DNA of 64,000 nt from Siphonodentalium dalli (GCA_032622095.1 CP136061.1:174307692-174371691); one strand, 5' to 3'; positions 23,291-36,119 are shown, counted from the stretch's first letter. Program-made: numbers and translations. Notes: a model not told the origin generated them from the letters alone.

Positions 23291-25919
23291 TTTAGCTCAA
23301 CTTACTTTTGTAAGTTTGAGCTATTGCCATGGCTTGGCGTCCGTCGTCCGTTGAGCCGTGTGTCCGTCAACAATTTCCTTTGGTGCGGGCTACAGGTCGT
23401 ACCTTTGGTCTGATCTTTATGAAATTTTGCATGAATGTTGACATTGACATGTAGATGGGACTAGTCATTTTGGGGTCATTCGGCCAAAAAACATGGCCGC
23501 TGGTGGCCATCTTGGATGTCAAAATTCAATCCATTGGCGCGGGCTACAGGTCGTACTGTTCGTTTGATCATCATGAAATTTGTCATGGATGTTAATATTG
23601 ACATGTAGATGGAAACGAGTCATTTTGGGGTCGTTCGGCCAAAAAACATGGCCGTCAGCAGCCATCTTGGATTTTACTCTTTGCATGACTAAATCATTTG
23701 GCGCAGGCTACAGGTCGTAGTTTTGATCAGAACTTCATGAAATTTGTCACGGATGTTAGCAATGACATGTAGATGGGAATGAGTGATTTTGGGGTTGTTC
23801 GGCCAAAAAACATGGCCGCCAGCAGCCATCATGGATTTTATTCTTTGCATGACTAAATCCTTTGGCGCGGGCTACAGGTCGTACCTATGGTCTGATCTTT
23901 ATGAATTTTATCATGAATGTTGACATTGACATGTAGATGGGAACGAGTCATTTTGGGGTCATTCGGCCAAAAAACATGGCCGCTGGTGGCCATTTTGGAT
24001 TTCAAAATTAAATCCATTGGCGCGGGCTACAGGTTGTGCTGTTCGTCTGATCATCATGAAATTTGTCATGGATGTTAATATTGACATGTAGATGGGAACG
24101 AGTGATTTTGGGGTCGTTCAGCCAAAAAACATGGCCGCCAGCAGCCATCTTGGATTTTACTCTTTGCATGACTAAATTCTTTGGCGCGGGCTACAGGTTG
24201 TAGCTTTGGTCAGAACTTCATGAAATTTGTCATGGATGTTAACAATGACATGTAGATGGGAACGAGTGATTTTGGGGTTGTTCCGCCAAAAAACATGGCC
24301 GCCAGCAGCCATCATGGATTTTACTCTTTGCATGACTAAATCCTTTGGCGCAGGCTACAGGTCGTACCTATGGTCTGATCTTTATGAATTTTATCATGAA
24401 TGTTGACATTGACATGTAGATGGGAACGAGTCATTTTGGGGTCATTCAGCCAAAAAACATGGCCGCTGGTGGCCATTTTGGATTTCAAAATTCAATCCAT
24501 TGGCGCGGGCTACAGGTCGTGCTGTTCGTCTGATCATCATGAAATTTGTCATGGATGTTAACACTGTCATGTAGATGGGAACGAGTGATTTTGGAGTTGT
24601 TCGGCCAAAAATCATGGCCGCCAGCAGCCATCTTGGATTTTACTCTTTGCATGACTAAATCCTTTGGCGCGGGCTACAGGTTGTACCTTTGGTCTAATCT
24701 TTATGAAATTTGTCATGAATGTTGACATTGACATGTAGATGGGAACGAATCATTGTGGGGTCATTCGGCCAAAAAACTTGGCCGCTGGTGGCCATCTTAG
24801 ATTTCAAAATTCAATCCATTGGCGCGGGCTACAGGTCGTACTGTTCGTCTGATCATCATGAAATTTGTCATGGATGTTAATATTGACATGTAGATGGGAA
24901 CGAGTTATTTTGGGGTTGTTCGGCCAATAAACATGGCCACCAGCAGCCATCTTGGATTTTACTCTTTGCATGACTAAATCCTTTGGCGCCGGCTACAGGT
25001 CGTAGCTTCGATCGGAACATCATGAAATTTGTGATGGATGTTAACAATGACATGTAGATGGGAACGAGTGATTTTGGGGTCGTTCGGCCGAAAAACATGG
25101 CCGCCAGCAGCCATCTTGGATTTTACTCTTTGCATGACTAAATCCTTTGGCCCGGGCTACAGGTCGTACCTTTGGTCTGATCGTCATGAATGTTGACATT
25201 GACATGTAGATGGGAACGAGTCATTTTGGGGTCATTCGGCGAAAAAACATGGCCGTTGGCAGCCATCTTGAATTTCAAGATTCAATCCATTGGCGCGGGC
25301 TACAGATCGTACTGTTCGCCTGATCATCATGAAATTTGTCATTGATGTTAATAATGACATGTAGATGGGAACGAGTGATTTTGGAGTCGTTCGGCCAAAA
25401 AACATGGCCGCCAGCAGCCATCTTGGATTTTACTCTTTGCATGACTAAATCCTTTGGCGTGGGCTATAGGTTGCCTTTGGTCTAATCTTTATAAAAAATT
25501 TCATGAACGTTGACATTGACATGTAGATGGGAACGAATCATTGTGGGGTCATTCGGCCAAAAAACATGGCTGCCAGTGGCCATCTTGGATTTCCAAATTC
25601 AATCCATTGGCGCGGTCTACAGGTCGTACTGTTCGTCTGATCATCATGAAATTTGTAGGTCGTAGCTTTGGTCAGATCTTCATAAAATTTGTCATGGATG
25701 TTAACAATTATACGTAGATGGGAACGAGTCCTTTTGGGGTCAATTGGCCAAAAAAAATGGCCACCAGCAGCCATCTTGTATTTTACTCTTTGCATCACTA
25801 AATCCTTTGGCGCAGGTTAGACATTTCAATTAGTACCTTTCTTATTCCTCCATTTACTGTCAACCATTAAATTATTCCCCTACCTAAGTTGAGCTACAGT
25901 GTCATTGACACTTTCATTA
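23291..25919 (+). mobile_element. Tandem-array element 2b, GGCGCGGG subfamily, complete
   Basis: The left hairpin is AGCTCAACTTACTTTTGTAA and the leader holds CGTCCGTCGTCCG. The monomers carry TTGGCGCGGGCTACAG, and the right end is the CTAAGTTGAGCTACAGTGTC type. Monomers alternate between a TTTCAAAATTCAATCC form and a TTTTACTCTTTGCATGAC form. A variant block (CCTATGGTCTGATCTTTATG) recurs 483 bp apart, at about 23884 and 24367, indicating a three-monomer higher-order repeat. One shortened monomer junction near 25650 is shared with the element at 43366. Confidence 0.75.
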
Positions 25920-27220
25920 CTATAAATGCAATAGCCAGATTATTGGTGCTAGTTGTGTTTGTTCAGCATAGTTACATATCAGCAGGTGGGTGAGCAGTTC
26001 TTGGCCTCCACCTTCTTGACAATATATTTTGTTCACAGTGATTATTGGTTGTTTATGTTTATAATAATTAACAGCCTATTTGAATCTGAAATATAGTGTT
26101 TGTTATCAATGAACAAACTCGTCCTCTGAGTTCCCCTCTTGTCCCTACATATATGCATACTGAGATTCTGAAGAACATAAATGAAAATATCATTAGAAAC
26201 AATTATAAATTATTTGCATGTTCTGTTTGATCCAATACCCAACACAATGAAAATAGTTAATGTTTATTAGATGGTCATCCATTAAAATTCTGATGAGGAT
26301 TAAATGCGGCTTTAATAACTCCCTGAATGCAGTAAATGACACACCAGCTCATTATGTTTACCATGTACATCACACCATTGTGACCCTACACCCATTGTCA
26401 TTGTTATTTGTGTCCACTGCCAGAATTTACACACCACTAACATTACACATGGAAAAATAGTATTAACTTTCTAATATGCTGTTTGCATTTGTGCACACTC
26501 CACAGTACTACAGTATGAGACGATGAGTATCTATTAGATCCATATAGTCCGGGAGCTAATATGGGTACCCTTTCACCCTCCTGGGACTTAACTCAACCCA
26601 CTCATTTTGTTCCTTATGTCCCTCAACTTCAACTTCACCGGAAGTTGAAAATAAGATGTTTTTTTCACAAATATCTTCCAGATCAGTTCCTGCTGTTTGG
26701 AACTGTTTGAGTAATATGATTTTATTTTGTGTTTTGTATATTAACTGATCATTGGAGCAACTAAATATGCAATTATTGGGGTCCTAGCCCCTTCCGATCC
26801 CTCAAAATTTTGATTTTACAGAACACAGTATAAAATATCACAAAAATTACAATTGGGATTCCAGTCATATTTCAACAAGAAATGGACAGAACTTTGTAAT
26901 GTAAGTGAGGCATATCATTACCTATGTATATTCCAACTCAGTGGAACCAAAATTCTTACTTTGGCTCAAAATTCTTACTTTGGCCGCCATAATATGGAAA
27001 ATGGTAAATGTTGCCCCAGGGTGTCCTGCAATCGCTTACAAGTTGTGGTTGATGTATAAAATTGGCTATTCTGTATTCTATACATTGAATACTAACATTT
27101 CTGATGTACCATGGATCATTGTTACTATTGTCACCACTGACATCACCAGAAATATTGGATTTTTCTCTCACAAACTTGACATAAATATCAGCAAAAATTC
27201 ACTTTTCAGGTTTGGACCAT
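25920..27220. other. Spacer between arrays, no gene recognised
   Basis: The stretch is AT-rich. A local direct repeat of AAAATTCTTACTTTGGC lies at about 26949-26984. A longer open frame at 26905-27378 runs into array sequence and has no recognisable domain, so it is not called. Confidence 0.4.
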
Positions 27221-30200
27221 TTTTAGCTCAACTTACTTTTGTAAGTTTGAGCTATTGCCATGGCTTAGGCGTCCTTCGTCCGTGTGTCCGTCAACAATTT
27301 CCTTTGGCGTGGGCTACAGGTCGTACCTTTGGTCTGATCTTTATGAAATTTTGCATGAATGTTGACATTGACATGTAGATGGGAACGAGTCATTTTGGGG
27401 TCATTCGGCCAAAAAACATGGCCGCTGGTGGCCATCTTGGATTTCAAAATTCAATCCATTGGCGCGGGCTACAGGTCGTACTGTTCGTTTGATCATCATG
27501 AAATTTGTCATGGATGTTAATATTGACATGTAGATGGGAACGAGTCATTTTGGGGTCGTTCGGCCAAAAAACATGGCCGTCAGCAGCCATCTTGGATTTT
27601 ACTCTTTGCATGACTAAATCATTTGGCGCAGGCTACAGGTCGTAGTTTTGATCGGAACTTCATGAAATTTGTCATGGATGTTAACAATGACATGTAGATG
27701 GGAACGAGTGATTTTGGGGTTGTTCGGCCAAAAAACATGGCCGCCAGCAGCCATCTTGGATTTTACTCTTTGCATGACTAAATCCTTTGGCGCGGGCTAC
27801 AGGTCGTACCTTTGGTCTGATCTTTATGAAATTTGTCATGAATGTTGACATTGGCATGTAGATGGAAACGAGTCATTTTGGGGTCATTCGGCCAAAAAAC
27901 ATGGCCGCTGGTGGCCATTTTGGATTTCAAAATTCAATCCATTGGCGCGGGCTACAGGTCGTACTGTTTGTCTGATCATTATGAAATTTGTCATGGATGT
28001 TAATATTGACATGTAGATGGGAACGAGTGATTTTGGGGTCGTTCGGCCAAAAAACATGGCCGCTGGCAGCCATCTTGGATTTTACTCTTTGCATGACTAA
28101 AATCCTTTGGCGCAGGCTACAGGTCGTAGTTTTGATCAGAACTTCATGCAATTTGTCATGGATGTTAACAATGACATGTAGATGGGAACGAGTGATTTTG
28201 GTGTTGTTCGGCCAAAAAACATGGCCGCCAGCAGCCATCATGGATTTTACTCTTTGCATGACTAAATCCTTTGGCGCGGGCTACAGGTCGTACCTTTGGT
28301 CTGACCTTTATGAAATTTGTCATGAATGTTGACATTGACATGTAGATGGGAACGAGTCATTTTGGGGTCATTCGGCCAAAAAACATGGCCGCTGGTGGCC
28401 AATTTGGATTTCAAAATTCAATCCATTGGCGCGGGCTACAGGTCGTGCTGTTCGTCTGATCATCATGAAATTTGTCATGGATGTTAACAATGACATGTAG
28501 ATGGGAACGAGTCATTTTGGGGTCGTTCTGCCAAAAAACATGGCCGCCAGCAGCCATCTTGGATTTTACTCTTTGCATGACTAAATCCTTTGGCGCGGGT
28601 TACATGTCGTACCTTTGGTCTGACCTTTATGAAATTTGTCATGAATATTGATATTGACATGTATATGGGAACGAGTCATTTTGGGGTCATACGGCCAAAA
28701 AACATGGCCGCTGGCAGCCATCTTGGATTTTACTCTTTGCATGACTAAATCCTTTGGCGCAGGCTACAGTTCGTAGTTTTGATCAGAACTTCATTGAAAT
28801 TTGTCATGGATGTTAACAATGACATGTAGATGGGAACGAGTGATTTTGGGGTTCTTCGGCCAAAAAACATGGCCGCCAGCAGCCATCATGGATTTTACTC
28901 TTTGCATGACTAAATCCTTTGGCGCAGGCTACAGGTCGTAGTTTTGATCAGAACTTCATGAAATTTGGCATGGATGTTAACAATGACATGTAGATGGGAA
29001 CGAGTCATTTTGGAGTCATTCGGCCAAAAAACATGGCCGCTGGTGGCCAATTTGGATTTCAAAATTCAATCCATTGGCGCGGGCTACAGGTCGTGCTGTT
29101 CGTCTGATCATCATGAAATTTGTCATGGATGTTAATATTGACATGTAGATGGGAACGAGTGATTTTGGGGTTGTTCAGCCAAAAAACATGGCCGCCAGCA
29201 GCCATCTTGGATTTTACTCTTTGCATGACTAAATTCTTTGGCGCGGGCTACAGGTTGTAGCTTTGGTCAGAACTTTATGAAATTTGTCATGGATGTTAAC
29301 AATGACATGTAGATGGGAACGAGTGATTTTGGGGTCGTTCGGCCAAAAAACATGGCCGCCAGCAGCCATCTTGGATTTTACTCTTTCAATGACTAAATCC
29401 TTTGGCGCGGGTTACAGGTTGTACCTTTGGTCTGACCTTTATGAAATTTGTCATGAATATTGATATTGACATCTATATGGGAACGAGTCATTTTGGGGTC
29501 ATACGGCCAAAAAACATGGCCGCTGGCAGCCATCTTGGATTTCAAAATTCAATCCATTGGCACGGGCTACAGGTCGTACTGTTTGTCTTATCATCATGAT
29601 ATTTGTCATGGATGTTAATATTAACATGTAGATGGGAACGAGTCATTTTGGGGTCGTTTGGCTAAAAAACATGTCCGCCAGCAGCCATATTGGATTTTAC
29701 TCTTTGCATGAATAAATCCTTTGGTGGGGGCTACAGGTCGTAGCTTTGGTCGGAACTTCATGAAATTTGTCATGTATGTTAACAATGACATGTAGATGGG
29801 AAACGAGTCATTTTGGGGTCGTTCAGCCGAAAAACATGGCCGCCAGCAGCCATCTTGGATTTTACTCTTTGCATGACTAAATCCATTGGCACAGGCTACA
29901 GGTCATACCTTTGATCAGATCATTATGAGATTTGTAAAGGCTGTAGATGGGAACAAGTCATTTTGGGGTAATTCGGAAAAAAACATGGCTGCCGGTGGCC
30001 ATTTTAGAATTTACTCTTTGCATCAATAAATCCTTTGGCACACCATAATCACCACATCCCTGATCCGATCATTATGAAACCTGTTATGAATGTTGATATT
30101 GACATGTACATCTAGTCTTACTTAGACATTTCAATTAGCACTTTTCCTATTCCTCCATTTACTGTCGACCATTAAATTATTCCCCTACCTAAGTTGAGCT

Positions 30201-30224
30201 ACAGTGTCATTGACACTTTCATTT
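27221..30224 (+). mobile_element. Tandem-array element 3, GGCGCGGG subfamily
   Basis: The left end TTTTAGCTCAACTTACTTTT, the leader, about seventeen monomers of 160-165 bp and the right end ending TTGACACTTTCATTT are all present. The first monomers closely follow those of the element at 23291, including TCAGCAGCCATC variants, so the two are recent relatives. The minus strand is open for up to 110 codons because monomer length stays near a multiple of three; this is not taken as a protein. Confidence 0.75.
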
Positions 30225-31099
30225 CAAGTAAAATGCAACTGTTTTTGGTATCAAAGATGTTTATTGTTTTGGTCTATCTTAAATGTGTCACACTACGGTG
30301 TTTATAGACAAAATTGCTCAAGATGGCTTCCAAAATAACAACCAAATTTGTAAGAAGTTAATTTTTTACATATATCCCGAAAATTATTCCCTACATTATC
30401 CGAAAAGGACATCAACAGCGCATGCGCCACAACTTACGACCGTTTCGCAGGAGATCTGGTCGCCAGCAGTGAATCCCAAAAATATGAATTTCGAGGGGCC
30501 ATAATTCTTTTATTTTTCAAGGGTTTTCAAAATTCGTTCACCTGAACGAACGCCTTGATTCAGGGAATCGATGTATCGAGTTTGGTGTGATTCAACAGCA
30601 ATATTTTTTTGGGGAAAATTTCGCCCCTACCGTAGCCAAAAATTGTAAGTCCGACCCTGTCCAAAACATTTTTGTGTAATATATTGACAACGGCCAGCAC
30701 TACCATAGAAACTAAATCCAGCTATCTTTCTTGCTATGTGAGGACAGGCGATCTGAAAGATTTTGAGGTTGACCTATATATGGGAGATAACTGACAAAGT
30801 TTTTGATGTGCTCATGCTTCAGTGGATATCAAGATGTATCTATCGACCAAATTTCAGTGCTGTAATCCTTAGTTCTGAAAACACCAATTTTTCACATAAA
30901 GGGAGATAACTCTGCAAGTCAAGTGAGGACATGATTCTCAATAGGCCTAAGCACTAGAGCTTGTATACATATATACACATACACAGTTTCAGCTTTCTAA
31001 CTCTTGTACTTACTGAGCTATGCTGTCCACTCAACAAGTTCAAAGTATTAAGAGAGAAATTTGTGATGTCATAATTGGCACTGAAGCCCTGGTATATAA
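30225..31099. other. Spacer between arrays
   Basis: No exon with splice sites, tandem array or foldback was identified. It holds GGGAGATAACTCTGCAAGTC-like sequence near 30900, a type often seen in dispersed repeats of marine invertebrates. Confidence 0.35.
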
Positions 31100-33512
31100 G
31101 CTGGGTTTGAGCTATTGCCATGGCTTGGTATCCATCGTGTGTGTGTGTGCGTCTGTCAACATTTTCCTTTAGCACGGGCTACAGTATGTACCTTTGGTCA
31201 GATCTTTATGAAATTTGTCATTTGACATGTAGATGGGAACGAGTCATTTTGGGGTCATTCAGCAAAAAAACATGGCCGCCAGTGGCCATCTTGGATTTAA
31301 AAATTCAATCCATTGGCACTGTCTACAGGTTGTACTGTTAGTCTGATCATCATTAAATTTGTCATGGATGTTAAGGCCTAAACAAATAATACCTTTGTTT
31401 CCGCTAACGAGCTAAAAAAAATTAGGGTAGGTAGGTAGGCTTAACTCTTTTTTTTTTGTTAACTTTTTTTTCTTTCAGTATCTTTAAAAATAACTGTATA
31501 ATACTTGTCAATAACCCAAACTATGCACTTCTTAGCCCCAATCAGGTTAACCCAGATGACAGAGGAACTAGAAACTCCAATTCAATCTTACATATGCTTT
31601 AATATTTACATATATACTAGTCTATATACTAAGATAGTCTTTCATAATCCTAATATTTCCTATATGGTCTGGCGACAACTGGAGTCAGTCCAGCACCACT
31701 GCACTGTTCACTTATTGGAGTGACCGTCTTGTACCGATCTCTTAAGGATGGCTTCACAACACCACCTTCTCCGCATTCAGTGAAGGATCTAGGTATTTTT
31801 TGGGGACACGTGTTTTTGGGCAATGATATGCCGAAGGCATAACCTGAAGGCCTGATCGGAGGAATGTTTGGGAAGGGTGACCCCCTGATGATGGTGGGGG
31901 TTCTTCCCCTGGAAATTTTTTGAAAATCCATTGCATTTAGATCTAATCTAAGGCTCTTTGAGTCAGTATTTTGAATTTTACAGAGAGGTCAATTTTATCA
32001 AGTTTCTCAAGCATAACTTTGGAACTTTTTATATATGTATGGATTGGAAATACTTATAAGTTATTGTCAGATATCTTTGGTTCTATGGATTATGCTTATC
32101 GGAAGCCTTATCCTGCTTGAAATTAGACTTGCCATCATCACTCTAATTCATAAATAGGCTATTTTATAAAATTCAAGTGAGACACATACCGTACATAATA
32201 TACTACATGTACATGTAATACAGAAATCCTACATGTACATGTAGTACAGAAACAATGTACATGTATTAAGATAGTAATGACTATATATGGTAATTTTTCA
32301 TTTGGTATTATGAGATCCCACTTGATAACCAGGTTGATTTGATCAAATTGTTAATGTTCCTGTGCTGTAATTGATTGAAATACTGAAGTCTGAACGCTGA
32401 ATGATAACATACCGTACCTGAACTCAAATTATTTGAAGTTTTCACAGATGAAAGCTAGATAAAGCCAAACATACTTTACAGTATGATTCCAACTGTTAAA
32501 CTTAAATCTTTTTGTAAACTTAAATTTCTTATGTCAATATATATAAATATATAAATGTTTTGCATCTTGTTATGATATGAATTGGGACCTAAATTAAAAA
32601 AAAAAACATTTAAATCAAATTTTTATTTATTTAATTTTTTTTGGTCCAATTTTTTTTGTTTTTGCAATGGCAATAAAAAGTTTAGGGTCGGCGGTTTAAA
32701 ATAGGGTCGGTCGGGTTAGCGGAAACAAACGTATTTTTTGTTTAGGCCTAATATTGACGTGCAGATGGGTATCATGGGTACGAGTCTTTTTGGGGTCATT
32801 CGGCAAAAAATCATGGCCACTGGCAGCTATCTTTGATTTTACTCTTTGCATGACTAAATCCTTTGGCACAGGCTACAGGTCGTACCTTTGGTCGGATCAT
32901 TATGAAATTTAATGATGTTAACATTGACATGTAGATGGGAACATGTAATTTTGGGGTCATTCGACCTTGAAACATGGATGCTGACAGTCATCTTTGATTT
33001 TACTCTTTGCATGACTAAATCCTTTGGCATGGCCCACAAGTCGTACCTTTAGTCGAATCATTATGAAATTTGTCATAGCTTTTGACATTGACATGTGGAT
33101 GGGAACGAGTCATTTTGGGGTCATTTGGCAAAAAACATGGCTGCCAGTGGCCGTCTTTGATTTTACTCTTTGCATGACTAAATCGTTTGGCATGGGCTAC
33201 AGGGTGTACCTTTGGTCGGATCTTCATCTAAAACATAGCTGGCAGCAGTCATCTTGGATTTTACTCTGTATCTTAAACTTCATATGAATTTTCTATCTAA
33301 AACATAGCTGGCAGCAGTCATCTTGGATTTTACTCTGTATCTTAAACTTCATATGAATCTTCAGGGTTTCATCATGAATTCAATCCCTTCATTGTAGATC
33401 TTTTACTTTCCTTATTAATTATAACTCCCATTAACTGGAATGCATATATATAACTTTTTCCAATGTATTCCCTCTCCAAGTTGAGCTACAGTTTCACTGA
33501 CACTTTCATCTT
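31100..33512 (+). mobile_element. Tandem-array element 4, split by an insertion
   Basis: The left hairpin is damaged (GGGTTTGAGCTATTGCC remains), then leader and monomers follow. The array is interrupted at 31375-32748 by a TAA-flanked element and resumes with TAATATTGACGTGCAGATGG. The right end is a diverged GAGCTACAGTTTCACTGACA at about 33484. The last monomers include a duplicated 60-bp stretch around 33230-33350. Confidence 0.7.
31375..32748. mobile_element. 1374-bp TAA-flanked element with GGCCTAAACAAA ends
   Basis: GGCCTAAACAAATAATACCT at the left is mirrored by a right end whose reverse complement reads GGCCTAAACAAAAAATACGT, and both continue to TTTGTTTCCGCTAAC. TAA is duplicated at 31372-31374 and 32749-32751. 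Removing the element restores GATGTTAATATTGAC, which is present in neighbouring monomers. Subterminal GGGTAGGTAGG and GGGTCGGCGG words are opposed. A TWA duplication suggests a PIF/Harbinger-type MITE; no transposase is visible. Confidence 0.85.
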
Positions 33513-33587
33513 TATGTGGTGTGCTGCTGAGAATAGTTTTCAATCTGTTCAATATTAAGCAACAATCTGATTGATACACACACTTAA

Positions 33588-33839
33588 CCCTTTGAGTGCC
33601 AGGGGCCGATATTATCGGCCCTAAACCTACACAATAAGTCTGTTAAAGAATATAATAAAATATATTAAAATTGTAAAAAATTGTAAAAAATTGTAAAAAA
33701 AAAAAAAAAAAAAACATTGTTAAGCCAATGCATTCTCTTATATATGCGAGGCGACCTATGGTCGACTCGCATATATAAGAGAATGCATTGGCACAGGGTA
33801 TATGGGTTGATACAAAAATCGGACCTGGCACTCAAAGGG
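33588..33839. mobile_element. 252-bp piggyBac-type MITE
   Basis: CCCTTTGAGTGCCAGG begins the element and its exact reverse complement ends it. TTAA flanks both sides (33584-33587 and 33840-33843), the hallmark of piggyBac insertion. Inside are an ATTGTAAAAA microrepeat leading into an A-run at about 33697-33714, and a perfect palindrome at 33724-33792. The element is too short to code for a transposase. Confidence 0.85.
33724..33792. repeat. Perfect 27-bp-arm palindrome inside the MITE
   Basis: Arm 33724-33750 (starting GCCAATGCATTCTCTTATAT) is exactly complementary to 33766-33792. The 15-base centre itself pairs as CGACC and GGTCG around TAT, so the whole could extrude as one cruciform. Confidence 0.85.
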
Positions 33840-33980
33840 TTAAAGGCAGATTATTGGCATATGGGTGTGGAAGAATTTCTCATTGTTTGTTGTCCAATAT
33901 AACATATTGATTTGAGTGTAACACATTTGACTGATATATAATGATAGTTTGTACAAGTCATCATTATACTAATTTCTCAG

Positions 33981-34223
33981 CAGCATCTTTTGTGTAAACC
34001 TACAGAAGACAGCAGCTGTTTAGCTAACCAACAGCTGGGGATTTTGAATGAATGCTGTCTGGCAGCCCTGCTAATCTCTACTGGAAAAATACATTCAGAC
34101 TTTAAGTCTTACAATGGAGAGTGTGTTGTCCATGTAACTGCTACCAGCATGGATAAATCAATGAAAGTGAACCTTGTCACTGATATGCCTCAAAATTTGA
34201 GATACCCCAGTTTCCTGTTATAA
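33981..34223 (+). CDS. Orphan terminal-exon-like segment
   Basis: TACTAATTTCTCAG just before 33981 resembles a branch point plus acceptor. From there a frame of 80 codons is open and ends at TAA (34221-34223). It includes LANQQLGILNECCLAALLI and YNGECVVHVTATSMDKSM, which look protein-like (Cys and aliphatic pattern). It starts in codon phase 0, while the flanking host exons need phase 2, so it does not splice between them. It may be the last exon of a nested gene, an alternative 3' exon after an unseen exon, or a retained fragment. Family not recognised. Confidence 0.5.
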   Translation, partial: QHLLCKPTEDSSCLANQQLGILNECCLAALLISTGKIHSDFKSYNGECVVHVTATSMDKSMKVNLVTDMPQNLRYPSFLL

Positions 34224-34325
34224 GCATGAATATTCATGGTTATTTATGGTTATTTATGGTTATTCATCCATTATTCATGGTGTATATTCATGGTTCAGTT
34301 TGTTCATGGTTATTCATGGTTCTCA
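34224..34325 (+). repeat. Degenerate GGTTATTCATGG repeats before the LINE
   Basis: Six or so copies of TTCATGGTTATT-like units run from just after the stop at 34223 to about 34320. The reverse-complement motif AACCATGAATAA recurs after the LINE at 40855-40945. The LINE is thus bracketed by related motifs in inverted orientation. Confidence 0.6.
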
Positions 34326-34553
34326 AGCAAGAATAAGCAAGATAGAGTTCTCTCCCATACCGGAAGATTGAACATTATTTTATAACAATTTAAAATGTAA
34401 ATTTAATGAAGAAAACCTTCACACCTGAGCAGTGAATCCAGTACTAGTGGATACCAGACGTCCAGTTATACAACACAACAATTTATTAGATGACTTGTGG
34501 TGATTAGAGAGAGGAATAGTGAATTAAATCGTAGTACCACGAAATTAGGAAAC

Positions 34554-34985
34554 ATGACCAGCGTCAGTGACAACTCAATATTTTCTAATCTACCAAAACT
34601 TGTTCCAAGGGAAAATGTGAACAAATTTAAATCTACATGGGCAAATCCAGAAGAATTTACCAAATATAGAGATTCTCATATAAAAAAGGAGCCCACTGGA
34701 AAAGTGTCAAAAGCTCCATTTGAATCGATAGACTTTTCTCTGTATGAGGAGGCGGCTCGAATGGTGGGTTTCAAGATTTCGACAATTGAGAGATTCATGA
34801 TTTGGCTGAAGGTTCTGGCTTTTCGTTACCATGTCCAATACCCAGAGTTAGATGATGCCCACTGTAATTGGGTTGATAAACCATTAAAACTCAATAATGG
34901 CACAGTTATCGTCAAGGAAATTCAATTGCAGTTATCATTCTGTGAACAGAAAATAGTAAAATTCATCTATTCCCATCAACATTAG
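34554..34985 (+). pseudogene. LINE ORF1, N-terminal part
   Basis: The first ATG of the frame is at 34554 (MTSVSDNSIFSNLPKL); the frame itself is open from 34497. The segment ends YSHQH and a TAG that overlaps the next open frame. The following frame continues with TVQGLQYHTWAEKEFPRLKD, a pattern that in related LINE proteins directly follows such an N-terminal region. One small indel near 34975-34985 therefore most likely splits a single domain. Its function in retrotransposition is presumably RNA or protein binding. Confidence 0.6.
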
Positions 34986-36109
34986 TGGTAACAGTACAAG
35001 GTCTACAATACCATACTTGGGCTGAAAAAGAATTTCCTAGACTCAAAGACTTTGTGGACTTCTTAAGCCATGATACCAGTATACATTCAAATACCCCCTC
35101 AAAGGTATTAGCTGATTCTGTTTCGAAGACGGTGACGGGAAACATAGATAATACTTACCCGAAGAAATTGTTTGGCTCAGAAGAAGAAACAGATACTGAT
35201 TCAGTTTCAGAACAGGAAACAACTGCATCTAAAAATCCAAAACAAAAGAAAACAATTCAAAAGAGACGCAGTGTGGAAATCAATCATCTCTCGGAGAGAA
35301 TTGATACATTCGAGGAAAGAAGCAACCGAATGATCAAAAGCCTGAATACCTTGGAGGCTAAGTATTGTGACATGATTGAGCTGAAAAGTCGTTTTGATAA
35401 ACTACAAGAAGCTAGCAACGGAAATAAAACTACATGTAGTGATACGATTGAACTGAAAACACAATTGGAGAAACTAAAAGAAGAAGCTACACTCAGAAAT
35501 GGAACTAAAAGTATTGAAATGACTGCACTGAAAACACGACTGGATCGACTTGAAGAGGAAGCTAAAAACAACCCTAAAAGTAGTGTAGTTATTGACATTG
35601 AAGTTCAGAAACAACTTGAGAATAAAGACAGAATAAATACCCAACTGAAAACTAAGAATTTGCAGTTACAAAACACGATCAATAGATTACAGCAACAACT
35701 CGAGAATAGAAATGGTTTAAGTGACCAGCAAGGTATGAAGGAGGCACAGCTGAAAGACAAGGTAATGGAATTACAGCAGCAACTGGAGAATGAAGAAAGA
35801 ATAAAGGCACAGCTGGAAATTAATAAAACACAGCGGCAAAATGAGAACACTACTCTTAGAACAGAACTAAATAAACAAGCAGTTCATATACAAGGATTAG
35901 AACAAAATATGAAAACAGTTATCATGGACAATCGAAAACTAATAAATGAATATGAGGCACTCAAAGAGAAACTTTCTGACCGGGAAGGAGAAAAACAAAA
36001 CCCACTCGAAAATTTGGCAGTAAACACCGAGAGGATGACCAACAATTCAAAACAAACAGTTAAAACTAAGACTGTGAAACTTCTAGTGAGAGACGTCAAA
36101 GATAAGTAA
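34985..36109 (+). pseudogene. LINE ORF1, coiled-coil part
   Basis: After about 35 residues of the split N-terminal domain comes a Ser/Thr/Gln-rich linker. A long heptad-rich zone follows (about residues 95-345) with recurring blocks such as ELKTQLEKLKEEA and KDKVMELQQQLENEERIK, predicting a parallel coiled coil. Such coiled coils drive ORF1p oligomerisation. The frame ends KLLVRDVKDK-stop, where the esterase-like domain should begin. Confidence 0.7.
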
Positions 36110-36119
36110 TTCAATATCT

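Noticed and set aside
26905-27378. 157-codon open frame with hydrophobic stretches
   Set aside because: It runs from spacer into the leader and first monomer of array element 3, so its C-terminal third is repeat sequence. No splice sites or motif were seen.
27927-28259. Minus-strand open frame of 110 codons through array element 3, with repeated KMAAGGHVFWPNDPK-like peptide
   Set aside because: Monomers near a multiple of three keep the frame open. The peptide simply repeats with the DNA, varies freely and breaks at monomer indels; there is no start or regulatory context.
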